Positions 1-7,914 of a stretch of 64,000 bases of DNA are shown piece by piece. Made by a program: the position numbers and the translations under genes. Location: positions 1-64,000 of the forward strand of contig NZ_JAJTWW010000003.1 in NCBI RefSeq assembly GCF_021729135.1, read 5' to 3'. The notes beneath the pieces were generated by a model, which did not search any database, was not told the origin of the DNA, and worked only from the letters and a program-made list of their open reading frames with translations. The stretch is from Brevibacterium daeguense. Its GTDB lineage: Bacteria; Actinomycetota; Actinomycetes; Actinomycetales; Brevibacteriaceae. Numbering within the stretch: the first letter of the stretch is position 1; the number at the start of each line of letters is the position of its first letter.

Positions 1-24
1 CGTCCGGTCCGCAGGGACCGGACG
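1..24 (+). terminator. GC-rich hairpin at the left edge, probable terminator of the upstream gene
   Basis: Bases 1-10 are a perfect inverted repeat of 15-24 (10-bp stem, loop GCAG), followed by ACCCTTT, a short T run. A thrS -10 candidate lies downstream at 58-63, so this hairpin more likely ends the preceding transcript than attenuates thrS. The upstream gene is outside the window, so this cannot be settled. Confidence 0.5.
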
Positions 25-57
25 ACCCTTTCGCAATTCGAAGAACTCATGAGGATA

Positions 58-63
58 TAGACT
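58..63 (+). promoter_or_regulatory. thrS -10 element TAGACT
   Basis: TAGACT lies 50 nt before the thrS GTG, in the context GATATAGACTGACG. The same hexamer recurs before several other genes in this window. No convincing -35 is seen. A transcript from about base 70 would have a leader of about 43 nt carrying the AAGGAG ribosome site at 101-106. Confidence 0.4.
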
Positions 64-113
64 GACGAACGCACGTCACCCCTCACCACCGAGCCACACC
101 AAGGAGCACAGCA

Positions 114-2111
114 GTGTCGGACACCATTCATCTCGACGGAGCCGATCACCCGTTCGAGGAGGGGATGACCGGCGCTGACGTCTTCGCTGACCGGCCTGAA
201 GTGATCGCCATCGAGCTCAACGGAGAGCCGGCGGACCTCGATCGGCAGCTGGCGGCCGGCGATGCCGTGTCGGCGATCACGCTGCAGGACCAGGCGGGGC
301 TCGACATCCTGCGCCACTCGACCGGCCACGTCGTCGCGCAGGCCGTGCAGGAGCTGTTCCCGGGCACCAAGCTCGGGATCGGGCCCTACATCACCGACGG
401 CTTCTACTTCGACTTCAAGGTGGCGGAGCCGTTCACCCCGGACGACCTCAAGGCCATCGAGAAGAAGGCCCAGCGGATCGTCAAGGAGGGGCAGACTTTC
501 CACCGGGTAGTGGTCTCCGATGACGAGGCCCGGGAGCGCATGGGAGCTGAGCCCTTCAAACTCGAGCTCATCTCAGACAAGGGCAGCGCCGGTGATGACG
601 CCGAGGCCTCCGTCGAGGTCGGGGCCGGTGAGCTCACTGTCTACGAGAACCGCAATCGCAAGGGCGACGTTGTCTGGCAGGACCTGTGCCGGGGCCCCCA
701 TCTGCCGAGCACCAAGCTGATCGGCAACGGCTTCGCCGTGACCAAGTCTTCAGCCGCGTACTGGCGCGGCGACCAGGCGCGGGACACCCTGCAGCGGGTG
801 TACGGCACCGCGTGGGCGACCAAGGACGATCTCAAGGCCTACCAGCACCGCCTGGCCGAGGCGGAGAAGCGCGACCACCGCAAGCTCGGCATCGAACTGG
901 ATCTCTTCTCCTTCCCGGACGAGATCGGCTCAGGCCTGCCGGTGTTCCATCCCAAGGGCGGGATCGTCAAGCGGGAGATGGAGGACTACGTCCGGCAGCG
1001 GCATGTGGAGGAGGGCTTCGAGTACGTCGGGACTCCCCACATCTCGAAGGAGGGCCTCTTCCACACCTCGGGCCACCTTCCCTACTACGCCGACACGATG
1101 TTCCCGCCGATGAATGTCGATGAGGTCGTCGACGCCGACGGCGAGGTCGTCAAGCAGGGCATGCCGTACTACCTCAAGGCGATGAACTGCCCGATGCACA
1201 ACCTCATCTACCGCTCGCGGGGGCGTTCGTACCGAGAGCTGCCGATGCGCCTGTTCGAGTTCGGACATGTCTACCGGTACGAGAAGTCGGGTGTCATCCA
1301 CGGGCTGACCCGGGTTCGCGGGTTCGCGCAGGATGACTCCCACTCCTACGTCACCGAGGAGCAGGCGCCGGCCGAGATCCGGCACCTGCTCAACTTCATC
1401 CTCGATCTGCTGCGCGACTTCGGTCTCGACGACTTCTACCTCGAGCTGTCGACGCGTGATGACAGCGACAAGTTCATCGGCTCCGAAGAGCAGTGGGAGA
1501 AGGCCACCGCCGTGCTCGCCGAGGTGTGCGCCGAGACCGGGCTCGAGCTCGTCCCCGATCCGGGCGGCGCCGCCTACTACGGGCCCAAGGTCTCCGTGCA
1601 GGCCCGGGACGCGATCGGCCGGACCTGGCAGATGTCGACGATCCAGTACGACTTCAACCAGCCGGAGAGGTTCGGGCTCGAGTACCAGGCCGCCGACGGC
1701 TCTCGGAAGCAGCCGGTGATGATCCACTCCGCCAAGTTCGGCTCCATCGAACGCTTCATGGGTGTGCTCGTGGAGCACTACGCGGGTGCATTCCCGGTGT
1801 GGCTTGCACCGGTCCAGGTGGTGGGAGTGCCCGTCGCGGAGCCCTTCGTGCCCTATCTCCGGGAGATCGCCGATCAGCTGCGCACCGCCGGAGTCCGGGT
1901 CGAGATCGACGACTCCGATGAGCGGATGCCGAAGAAGATCCGCACCGCCACCAAGCAGAAGGTGCCCTTCATCCTGATCGCCGGCGGGGAGGATCAGGAC
2001 GCCGGCGCGGTGTCCTTCCGCTACCGTGACGGACGGCAGGAGAACGGAGTGCCGATCGCCGAGGCGATCTCCAAGATCACCGAGGCGATTGCGGCGAAGG
2101 CTCAGGTGTGA
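114..2111 (+). CDS. thrS: Threonine--tRNA ligase
   Basis: Cytoplasmic class II synthetase that charges tRNA-Thr with threonine using ATP. The 665 residues show the ThrRS order: N-terminal TGS domain (about 1-60), editing/SAD region with an HSTGH signature (H68, H72), class II catalytic core, and a C-terminal anticodon-binding domain (from about 565). The core's zinc-ligand contexts are visible as AMNCPMH, DDSHSY and IHSAKFGS. The GTG start is supported by AAGGAG eight bases upstream. Its stop overlaps the start of the HIT gene by 4 bp, so the two are translationally coupled. Length is normal for bacterial ThrRS. Confidence 0.97.
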   Translation: MSDTIHLDGADHPFEEGMTGADVFADRPEVIAIELNGEPADLDRQLAAGDAVSAITLQDQAGLDILRHSTGHVVAQAVQELFPGTKLGIGPYITDGFYFDFKVAEPFTPDDLKAIEKKAQRIVKEGQTFHRVVVSDDEARERMGAEPFKLELISDKGSAGDDAEASVEVGAGELTVYENRNRKGDVVWQDLCRGPHLPSTKLIGNGFAVTKSSAAYWRGDQARDTLQRVYGTAWATKDDLKAYQHRLAEAEKRDHRKLGIELDLFSFPDEIGSGLPVFHPKGGIVKREMEDYVRQRHVEEGFEYVGTPHISKEGLFHTSGHLPYYADTMFPPMNVDEVVDADGEVVKQGMPYYLKAMNCPMHNLIYRSRGRSYRELPMRLFEFGHVYRYEKSGVIHGLTRVRGFAQDDSHSYVTEEQAPAEIRHLLNFILDLLRDFGLDDFYLELSTRDDSDKFIGSEEQWEKATAVLAEVCAETGLELVPDPGGAAYYGPKVSVQARDAIGRTWQMSTIQYDFNQPERFGLEYQAADGSRKQPVMIHSAKFGSIERFMGVLVEHYAGAFPVWLAPVQVVGVPVAEPFVPYLREIADQLRTAGVRVEIDDSDERMPKKIRTATKQKVPFILIAGGEDQDAGAVSFRYRDGRQENGVPIAEAISKITEAIAAKAQV

Positions 2112-2668
2112 GCGTGCACGAGATCCCCGAGCCGGAGTCCGCTGCCGGTTTTCCGGGCGAGCCGGACGGCCTGCAGCGGCTGTGGACTCCGCACCGGATG
2201 GTCTACATCGGGGGAGAGGACAGGCCGAAGGACGCCTCCGCGGCCGAGTGCCCGTTCTGCGCCGCTCCCCAGAAGACGGATGAGGAGGGCCTCATCGTCG
2301 CGCGCGGCGAGAAGGTCTACGCCGTTCTCAACCTCTACCCCTACAACCCGGGCCACCTGCTGATCTGCCCCTATCGGCACGTCGCCGACTTCACCGACCT
2401 GACTCTGGAGGAGGTGTCGGAGCTGTCCGCGTTCACCAAGCAGGCGATGCGCGTCGTGCGGGCAGTCTCGAACGCCGACGGCTTCAACATCGGCATGAAC
2501 CAGGGCGCTGTCGCAGGCGCCGGCATCGCCGCCCACCTGCACCAGCACGTCGTGCCCCGCTGGAGCGGAGACGCCAACTTCCTGCCGATCATCGCCCGCA
2601 CGAAGGCGCTGCCACAGGTCCACGGGCAGATTCAGGAGCTCTACTCCGAGGCCTGGAAGACCGAATGA
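2108..2668 (+). CDS. HIT-family protein, Ap4A phosphorylase type
   Basis: Histidine-triad nucleotide-binding protein of 186 residues with the triad HLHQHVV near residues 142-148. The segments [25 protein letters not shown] and [10 protein letters not shown] closely resemble the mycobacterial Rv2613c protein, which cleaves diadenosine tetraphosphate phosphorolytically; that activity is inferred here. It carries a CPFC motif near residue 40 that could hold half of a metal site. GTG start overlaps thrS by 4 bp (GTGA). The order thrS-HIT-pgsA is the same as in mycobacteria. Confidence 0.88.
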   Translation: MSVHEIPEPESAAGFPGEPDGLQRLWTPHRMVYIGGEDRPKDASAAECPFCAAPQKTDEEGLIVARGEKVYAVLNLYPYNPGHLLICPYRHVADFTDLTLEEVSELSAFTKQAMRVVRAVSNADGFNIGMNQGAVAGAGIAAHLHQHVVPRWSGDANFLPIIARTKALPQVHGQIQELYSEAWKTE

Positions 2669-2769
2669 GGCACGCGGAACGCCGCAGGGCCTCAGAGGTC
2701 CTCGCTGAGATGGCTGTCCCTTCCGCCCCTGACGCTGCTTTCGAGCGCGGCCGGGGGCGGCGCTGAGTC

Positions 2770-3387
2770 ATGCTCAACAGCATCGCCCGGGTTGCATTCA
2801 CCCGCCTGTTCACGCCGCTGGGCAGATTTCTGCTGCGCCTCGGCCTGACCCCTGATGCCGTCACCGTCATCGGCACGCTGGGAGTGTGTGCCGGCGCACT
2901 GATCGGCTATCCGCTCGGTCACCTGTTCTGGGGAACCGTCGTCATCACCTTCTTCGTGTTCGGCGACATGCTCGACGGGATCATGGCCCGCCTGATCGGG
3001 CGGAAGTCGACCTGGGGAGCATTCCTCGACTCGACTCTCGACCGAGTCGCCGATTCGGCGGTGTTCGTCGGCCTGGCCCTCTGGTACTTCCTGGGCGCCG
3101 ATGATCCCCTCACCGCCCTGCTGGCGCTCGGCTGCCTGGTCACAGGATCGATCGTGTCCTATGTCCGCGCCCGGGCCGAAGGACTCGGGGTCCACGCGGA
3201 GGGGGGCATCGCCGAGCGTGCCGATCGCCTGCTCGTGACCTTGGTCGTCACGGGCCTGGTCGGACTCGGAGTCCCCGACATCGCCCTCACGATAGCGCTG
3301 GCCGCGCTGGTGGTGGCATGCTGTGTCACGATCGCCCAGCGCGTCGTCGCCGTCTATCGCCAGCTCAGAGCGCAGGAGGAACTGTGA
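2770..3387 (+). CDS. pgsA: CDP-alcohol phosphatidyltransferase, phosphatidylinositol phosphate synthase type
   Basis: Integral membrane enzyme of 205 residues that transfers a phosphatidyl group from CDP-diacylglycerol to an alcohol. The family signature D-x2-DG-x2-AR-x8-G-x3-D-x3-D is complete: GDMLDGIMAR, then GAFLDSTLD. Several hydrophobic segments follow. In mycobacteria the gene in this position (pgsA1) makes phosphatidylinositol phosphate from inositol 1-phosphate; that substrate is inferred from position and family. An in-frame TGA at 2764-2766 makes the ATG at 2770 the earliest start. The mannoside genes that follow pgsA1 in mycobacteria are absent; a Nudix gene comes next. Confidence 0.88.
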   Translation: MLNSIARVAFTRLFTPLGRFLLRLGLTPDAVTVIGTLGVCAGALIGYPLGHLFWGTVVITFFVFGDMLDGIMARLIGRKSTWGAFLDSTLDRVADSAVFVGLALWYFLGADDPLTALLALGCLVTGSIVSYVRARAEGLGVHAEGGIAERADRLLVTLVVTGLVGLGVPDIALTIALAALVVACCVTIAQRVVAVYRQLRAQEEL

Positions 3388-3863
3388 AGGTCAGAACAGC
3401 GGCGCGGGTCGTCCTGCTGAACGGCTCGGGCGAGGTGTTCCTGCTGCATGCCCGGGACCTGCACGACGAATCCCGGCATTGGTGGCTGACCTGCGGCGGG
3501 GGAGCCGAGCTGGGAGAGACCCCGCAGCAGACGGCAGCCCGCGAACTCGCAGAGGAGACCGGCCTGGTGTGCGAGCCGGACGAGCTGCTCGGCCCGCTTG
3601 CGACCAGGCGCGCGGTCATGGAATTCACGGAGAAGACCCTGCACCAGGACGAGGTGTACTTCGGACTGGTGTCGGAGGACGAGTTCGACCTGGCCGACGC
3701 CGTCTGGACCGAGGTCGAGAAGCGCTCGATCGTCGAAGGCCGGTGGTGGTCGAAGGACGACATCCTCGCGACCGATGCCACCGTCTATCCCCGGAGTCTG
3801 CCGCTGCTGATGGACATCGTCTGGTCCGGACGAGTGCCGGAGACTCCGCTCGAGCTCGACTGA
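3384..3863 (+). CDS. Nudix hydrolase
   Basis: Cytoplasmic pyrophosphohydrolase of 159 residues. The Nudix box G-x5-E-x7-REL-x-EE-x-GL is intact at about residues 39-61, including RELAEETGL, giving the Mg-binding glutamates. The substrate cannot be read from the sequence. The chosen GTG has AGGAGGA at 3374-3380 and overlaps the pgsA stop as GTGA. A longer reading from 3318 would need an ATG inside pgsA without a ribosome site and is not preferred. It is coupled to pgsA, so a role near phospholipid precursors is possible but unproven. Confidence 0.9.
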   Translation: MKVRTAARVVLLNGSGEVFLLHARDLHDESRHWWLTCGGGAELGETPQQTAARELAEETGLVCEPDELLGPLATRRAVMEFTEKTLHQDEVYFGLVSEDEFDLADAVWTEVEKRSIVEGRWWSKDDILATDATVYPRSLPLLMDIVWSGRVPETPLELD

Positions 3864-3869
3864 TATCGC

Positions 3870-3875
3870 TAGACT
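3870..3875 (+). promoter_or_regulatory. yebC -10 element TAGACT
   Basis: TAGACT just after the Nudix stop codon, 39 nt before the yebC start. It would give a leader of about 30 nt carrying the GACAGGAG ribosome site. No clear -35. Confidence 0.35.
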
Positions 3876-3914
3876 GGTCCTCTGTACTCGGAACCGATTC
3901 GACAGGAGCGTGAC

Positions 3915-4670
3915 GTGGCAGGCCACTCCAAATGGGCCACAACCAAGCACAAGAAGGCGGCCATCGACGCCAAGCGGGGCAAGCTGTTCGCCAAGCTCGT
4001 CAAGAACATCGAGGTCGCCGCGCGCAACGGCGGCGCCGATGTCGACGGCAACCCCACGCTGTACGACGCGATCCAGAAGGCCAAGAAGTCCTCGGTGCCC
4101 AACGACAACATCGATCGCGCCGTCAAGCGCGGCGCCGGACTCGACGGCGGGGGAGTGGACTATCAGACGATCATGTACGAGGGCTACGGCCCGGGCGGTG
4201 TCGCCCTGCTGATCGAATGCCTCACCGACAACAGGAACCGCGCTGCCTCCGAGGTGCGTGTCGCCGTCACCCGCAATGGCGGCTCGATGGCCGATCCCGG
4301 CTCGGTGATGTACAACTTCGGCATGAAGGGCGTCGTCGAAGTGCCCGCGGAGGGGACCGATGAGGACGCGGTTCTGGAAGCCACTCTCGACGCCGGTGCC
4401 GAGGAGGTCAAGGACAACGGCCCATCCCTCGAAGTGATCTCCGAGCCCACCGACCTGGTCGAGGTGCGGACTGCCCTGCAGGAGGCCGGCATCGACTACG
4501 ACAGCGCCGAAACGTCCTACGTGCCCAATCTCGAGGTTCCTCTCGATGCTGATACCGCGCGCAAGGTCTTCTCCCTCATCGACGCCCTCGAAGACCTTGA
4601 CGACGTGCAGAACGTGTACTCGAATGCCGACGTCACCGACGAGGTGCTCGCACAGCTCGACGAGGGCTGA
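3915..4670 (+). CDS. yebC: YebC/PmpR family protein (TACO1-type)
   Basis: Cytoplasmic 251-residue protein. The N-terminus [20 protein letters not shown] is diagnostic of the YebC family. Members have been described both as DNA-binding regulators and as translation factors that help ribosomes through difficult proline stretches; which applies here is open. GTG start with GACAGGAG at 3901-3908. Its stop shares one base with the ruvC ATG (TGATG), so it heads the ruvC unit as in many bacteria. Confidence 0.95.
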   Translation: MAGHSKWATTKHKKAAIDAKRGKLFAKLVKNIEVAARNGGADVDGNPTLYDAIQKAKKSSVPNDNIDRAVKRGAGLDGGGVDYQTIMYEGYGPGGVALLIECLTDNRNRAASEVRVAVTRNGGSMADPGSVMYNFGMKGVVEVPAEGTDEDAVLEATLDAGAEEVKDNGPSLEVISEPTDLVEVRTALQEAGIDYDSAETSYVPNLEVPLDADTARKVFSLIDALEDLDDVQNVYSNADVTDEVLAQLDEG

Positions 4671-5269
4671 TGCGCATCCTCGGCGTCGACCCCGGTCTCA
4701 CGAGGTGCGGTCTCGGAGTCATCGATTCCGGTCCGGCACGGACCGCCTCGCTGGTCGCGGTGGATGTGCTCCGCACGCCCTCTGCCGACTCCGTCGACGT
4801 CCGCCTCGGGGCGCTCGCCGAGGCGTTCGACCAGTGGCTCGACACCTATCGCCCCGATGTCGTCAGCATCGAGCGGGTCTTCGCCCGCAACGATGTCTCG
4901 ACCATCATGGGCACCGCGCAGGTCTCGGGCCTGACGATGGGACTGGCCGCGCGGCGGGGGCTGCCCGTGGCGATGCACACCCCATCGGAGGTCAAGGCAG
5001 CGGTCACCGGCAGCGGACGCGCCGACAAGAAGCAGATGACCCACATGGTCACCCGCATCCTCCGCCTCCAGTCCCCGCCGAAGCCGGCTGACGCCGCCGA
5101 CGCGCTGGCCCTGGCCATCTGCCACCTGTGGCGCGGTGCCGGAGCGGCCACTTCCACCCCGGGTCCGAGCAAGGACCTGCTGGCGAGGCAGGCGACGACC
5201 CGCCAGGGGTCGGGGCTCACCCGGGCCCAGCAGCAATGGGCGGCGGCCCTGCGCGGCGCTCGGAAGTGA
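4670..5269 (+). CDS. ruvC: Crossover junction endodeoxyribonuclease RuvC
   Basis: Holliday-junction resolvase of the RuvABC recombination machine, 199 residues. Catalytic acidic residues are visible: D7 in GVDPGLT, a glutamate in VSIERVF, and the C-terminal pair in [12 protein letters not shown]. RNase-H fold length is normal, with a short Arg/Gln-rich C-terminal tail. A 251-bp gap carrying direct repeats and a probable promoter separates it from ruvA, so ruvC and ruvAB may be transcribed separately. Confidence 0.96.
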   Translation: MRILGVDPGLTRCGLGVIDSGPARTASLVAVDVLRTPSADSVDVRLGALAEAFDQWLDTYRPDVVSIERVFARNDVSTIMGTAQVSGLTMGLAARRGLPVAMHTPSEVKAAVTGSGRADKKQMTHMVTRILRLQSPPKPADAADALALAICHLWRGAGAATSTPGPSKDLLARQATTRQGSGLTRAQQQWAAALRGARK

Positions 5270-5313
5270 CGAACCCAGCGGCCGAGCGTGCAGTCGCAGT
5301 CGTGGGCGACGCG

Positions 5314-5374
5314 GCCGTGAGGGCGCGGCCGCAGTCGCGCCGACACCGCCGTGAGTGCGCGGCCGCAAGCGCGC
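5314..5374 (+). repeat. Imperfect 27-bp direct repeat between ruvC and ruvA
   Basis: Copies at 5314-5340 and 5348-5374 (period 34) differ at a few bases; each contains GTGAG, then GCGCGGCCGC (a NotI palindrome), then CGCGC. No reading frame explains it. The palindromes could fold in RNA or bind protein. Confidence 0.6.
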
Positions 5375-5466
5375 GGAAGTCGGGACCGAGGGGGCGAGCG
5401 GGTCGGCAGCGACGGCGGGACTCGCCGAACCGGATGCGGACACGGATGAGTGTCTGCGGGTCCGGC

Positions 5467-5472
5467 TAGGAT
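5467..5472 (+). promoter_or_regulatory. ruvA -10 candidate TAGGAT
   Basis: TAGGAT in GGCTAGGATGCTATTAG, 48 nt before the ruvA GTG. It would start a leader of about 40 nt containing two copies of the ribosome site. No -35 recognised. Confidence 0.35.
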
Positions 5473-5487
5473 GCTATTAGTACATTC

Positions 5488-5515
5488 GTTCCCACAGGAG
5501 CAGTTCCCACAGGAG
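5488..5515 (+). repeat. Duplicated ribosome-binding segment before ruvA
   Basis: GTTCCCACAGGAG occurs at 5488-5500 and again at 5503-5515. Each copy carries an AGGAG Shine-Dalgarno core; the second ends 5 nt before the GTG at 5521, the first 20 nt before. Confidence 0.75.
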
Positions 5516-5520
5516 TTCGT

Positions 5521-6123
5521 GTGATCACCCTTCTCTCCGGCCGCGTGCACAGTGCGCGCGCGGACAGCCTTGTCGTCATCACCGGCGGGATCGGCCGCAA
5601 GGTCTTCGTCACCCCTGCCGCTGCGGCCGAAGCGCGGTCGGGACAGGACGTCGAGCTCCACACCGTGCTCGTGGTCCGGGAGGATTCGCTCACGCTCTAC
5701 GGCTTCGCCTCCGAGGACGAGCGGGATCTGTTCGAGACTCTTCAGACGATCTCGGGAATCGGTCCGCGGCTGGCGCTCGCCGTGCTCAGCGTCCTCACTC
5801 CTGGTGAGCTGCGCAGTGCAGTCGCCGGCAATGACCAGGCCGTGCTGACCCGGGTGCCGGGAGTGGGCAAGAAGGTTGCCGCCCGCCTGATGCTCGAACT
5901 CGCCGGCAAGCTCGACAGCATTCCCGCTCCTGCCGACAGCACCTCGGCCGCGCCGGCGCAGCGGTCCGCCGCGACAGTTCAGGTCGTCGAGGCGCTCACC
6001 GGTCTGGGCTGGCGTGAGGCCCAGGCCGAACGCGCAGTCGAGGACACGTTGGAGCAGCTGGAGGACCCGAGTGTGCCCGAACTCCTCAAGGCCACGCTGC
6101 GCGGTCTGGGGGCCCGCACATGA
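5521..6123 (+). CDS. ruvA: Holliday junction branch migration protein RuvA
   Basis: DNA-binding subunit of the RuvAB branch-migration motor, 200 residues. It begins MITLLSGRV as RuvA proteins do. Two helix-hairpin-helix motifs follow, [10 protein letters not shown] and [12 protein letters not shown] (about residues 75-125), then a linker and a C-terminal RuvB-contacting domain (from about 150). GTG start with the duplicated AGGAG site upstream. Overlaps ruvB by 4 bp (ATGA). Confidence 0.96.
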   Translation: MITLLSGRVHSARADSLVVITGGIGRKVFVTPAAAAEARSGQDVELHTVLVVREDSLTLYGFASEDERDLFETLQTISGIGPRLALAVLSVLTPGELRSAVAGNDQAVLTRVPGVGKKVAARLMLELAGKLDSIPAPADSTSAAPAQRSAATVQVVEALTGLGWREAQAERAVEDTLEQLEDPSVPELLKATLRGLGART

Positions 6124-7190
6124 CAGAGCGCAGCTTCGAGGTCGAGTTCGGGTCGGACGAGCCCACCGGTGCAGAGCTGGAGCGGCTCACCCGCTCGACC
6201 GCCGACGACGTCGAGCGTGCGGCCGAAGCCGCGCTGCGTCCCAAGGGCCTGGCGGATTTCGTCGGCCAGCCGCAGGTCCGGGAGCAGCTCTCACTGGTGC
6301 TCGACGCAGCCGCGGCACGCAACCGCGCGCCGGACCACGTGCTGCTGTCCGGACCACCGGGACTCGGGAAGACGACGCTGGCGATGATCATCGCCCATGA
6401 GATGAACAGCCAGATCCGCGTCACTTCCGGTCCGGCCGTCCAGCACGCCGGGGATCTGGCTGCGATCCTGTCTTCACTGGAGGACGGTGAGGTTCTCTTC
6501 ATCGACGAGATCCATCGGATGGCTCGGGCTGCGGAGGAGATGCTCTATCTGGCGATGGAGGACTACCGCGTGGACGTCATCGTCGGGAAGGGCCCCGGCG
6601 CGACCGCGATTCCGCTCGAGCTGCCGCCCTTCACCCTGGTCGGGGCGACCACGCGATCCGGACTGCTGCCGGCGCCCCTGCGCGATCGCTTCGGCTTCAC
6701 GGGCCACCTCGACTTCTATTCGATCGAGGATCTGCAGATCGTGCTCCGCCGGTCCGTCAGGATGCTCGGCATGGAGGCCACCGAAACGGGCCTCCGAGAG
6801 ATCGCCGGACGTTCGCGCGGCACACCCCGCATCGCGAACCGACTGCTGCGCCGGGTCAGGGACTGGGCACAGGTCCGCGGCAGCGGGATCGTCGACCTGA
6901 CCGCGGCACGGGCGGCGCTGGAAGTGTACGAAGTCGACGAGAAGGGGCTCGACCGCCTCGACCGCTCCGTGCTCGAGATGCTGTGCCGCCGTTTCAACGG
7001 CGGCCCGGTCGGTCTCAACACCCTGGCCGTCTCTGTCGCGGAGGAGCCCGAGACCGTCGAGGAGGTCGCCGAACCGTTCCTCGTCCGCGAGGGCCTGATG
7101 TCGCGCACACCGCGCGGGCGCATCGCCACCCGGGACGCATGGCTGCACCTCGGACTGACGCCGGTCGACGAGGACCGCGGCCTGTTCTGA
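6120..7190 (+). CDS. ruvB: Holliday junction branch migration ATPase RuvB
   Basis: Hexameric AAA+ motor that drives branch migration with RuvA, 356 residues. Walker [10 protein letters not shown] lies near residues 78-86, Walker B LFIDEIHR near 124-131, sensor 1 GATTRSG and an arginine-finger context PLRDRFG follow. The C-terminal winged-helix domain ends in a typical TPRGRIAT segment. Start codon overlaps the end of ruvA. Confidence 0.97.
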   Translation: MTERSFEVEFGSDEPTGAELERLTRSTADDVERAAEAALRPKGLADFVGQPQVREQLSLVLDAAAARNRAPDHVLLSGPPGLGKTTLAMIIAHEMNSQIRVTSGPAVQHAGDLAAILSSLEDGEVLFIDEIHRMARAAEEMLYLAMEDYRVDVIVGKGPGATAIPLELPPFTLVGATTRSGLLPAPLRDRFGFTGHLDFYSIEDLQIVLRRSVRMLGMEATETGLREIAGRSRGTPRIANRLLRRVRDWAQVRGSGIVDLTAARAALEVYEVDEKGLDRLDRSVLEMLCRRFNGGPVGLNTLAVSVAEEPETVEEVAEPFLVREGLMSRTPRGRIATRDAWLHLGLTPVDEDRGLF

Positions 7191-7228
7191 CTGCGACCGC
7201 CCTCCCGCCCGGAGTCGGATGGGTGCGA

Positions 7229-7257
7229 TTGGGATGATCAGGAATCGCGACTACACT
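7229..7257 (+). promoter_or_regulatory. Promoter for yajC-secD-secF
   Basis: -35 TTGGGA (7229-7234), 17-bp spacer, -10 TACACT (7252-7257). Transcription near 7264 would leave a leader of about 60 nt to the yajC GTG, with GAAAGG upstream of the start. Confidence 0.6.
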
Positions 7258-7322
7258 GGGCTAGCGGTCCCCTCATCGGTGGGCCCCGTACACGCTCGCA
7301 GCGCGAAAGGCTGGCTCTCTCA

Positions 7323-7874
7323 GTGGACATCATTCTTCTCGTCGCACTCGGTGCGCTCCTGATCTTCTTCATGTTCAATTCGCGGAAGAAGCAGAAGGCC
7401 CGGATGCAGGAGATCTCGGACAACCTCGTGCCCGGTGCCAAGGTCATGACCAGCTTCGGTGTGTACGGCACCGTGCTCGCGGTCGACCAGGAGAACCTTG
7501 AGGTCACCCTGGAGAGCGGACCCGGCACTGTGCTGCGAGTGCACCGGCAGGCGATCGGACAGATCCAGACACCAGCGGTCGAATCGGCGGCGGAGCTCAC
7601 CGATCCCGCCCTGGGCACCGGCGTCGACCCGATCACCGGCACCGAACCGGTCGTGGATCGCGCTGATCCGGTCGACGACGGCGCTGTGCCGGAGGCAGAT
7701 CGCAGTGAGCCGCTGGTTGACGAGAGCGACGAGGGCCGGATCACCGACGCGGAGCTGGACGCGATCAACGAGGCCAGACGCGCGCAGGATGCCGACGGCG
7801 GCGGAGCTGAGGCGGCGTCGGCCGAGGGGCCGGCTGACTCCGAGGACCCGTCAACCCGGGATGACAAGCGCTGA
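7323..7874 (+). CDS. yajC: Preprotein translocase accessory subunit YajC
   Basis: Small membrane partner of SecD/SecF at the Sec translocon. One transmembrane helix at about residues 2-20 is followed by FNSRKKQKARMQEI and the YajC core (KVMTSFGVYGTV). At 183 residues it is longer than the roughly 110 of enterobacterial YajC; the extra is an acidic, low-complexity tail from about residue 85, rich in D, E and A. GTG start with GAAAGG upstream. Next to secD and secF, as usual. Confidence 0.92.
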   Translation: MDIILLVALGALLIFFMFNSRKKQKARMQEISDNLVPGAKVMTSFGVYGTVLAVDQENLEVTLESGPGTVLRVHRQAIGQIQTPAVESAAELTDPALGTGVDPITGTEPVVDRADPVDDGAVPEADRSEPLVDESDEGRITDAELDAINEARRAQDADGGGAEAASAEGPADSEDPSTRDDKR

Positions 7875-7914
7875 GTAGGCCCTTCATCTTCTGATTCGAA
7901 CTGGAAGTCAATCT

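Noticed and set aside
1..113. T-box riboswitch before thrS
   Set aside because: No T-box sequence or specifier stem is visible, and the -10 at 58-63 leaves too short a leader.
2710..2766. 18-residue mini-ORF just before pgsA
   Set aside because: Has an ATG and ends 3 bp before pgsA, but only a poor ribosome site and no leader-peptide feature; too weak to call.
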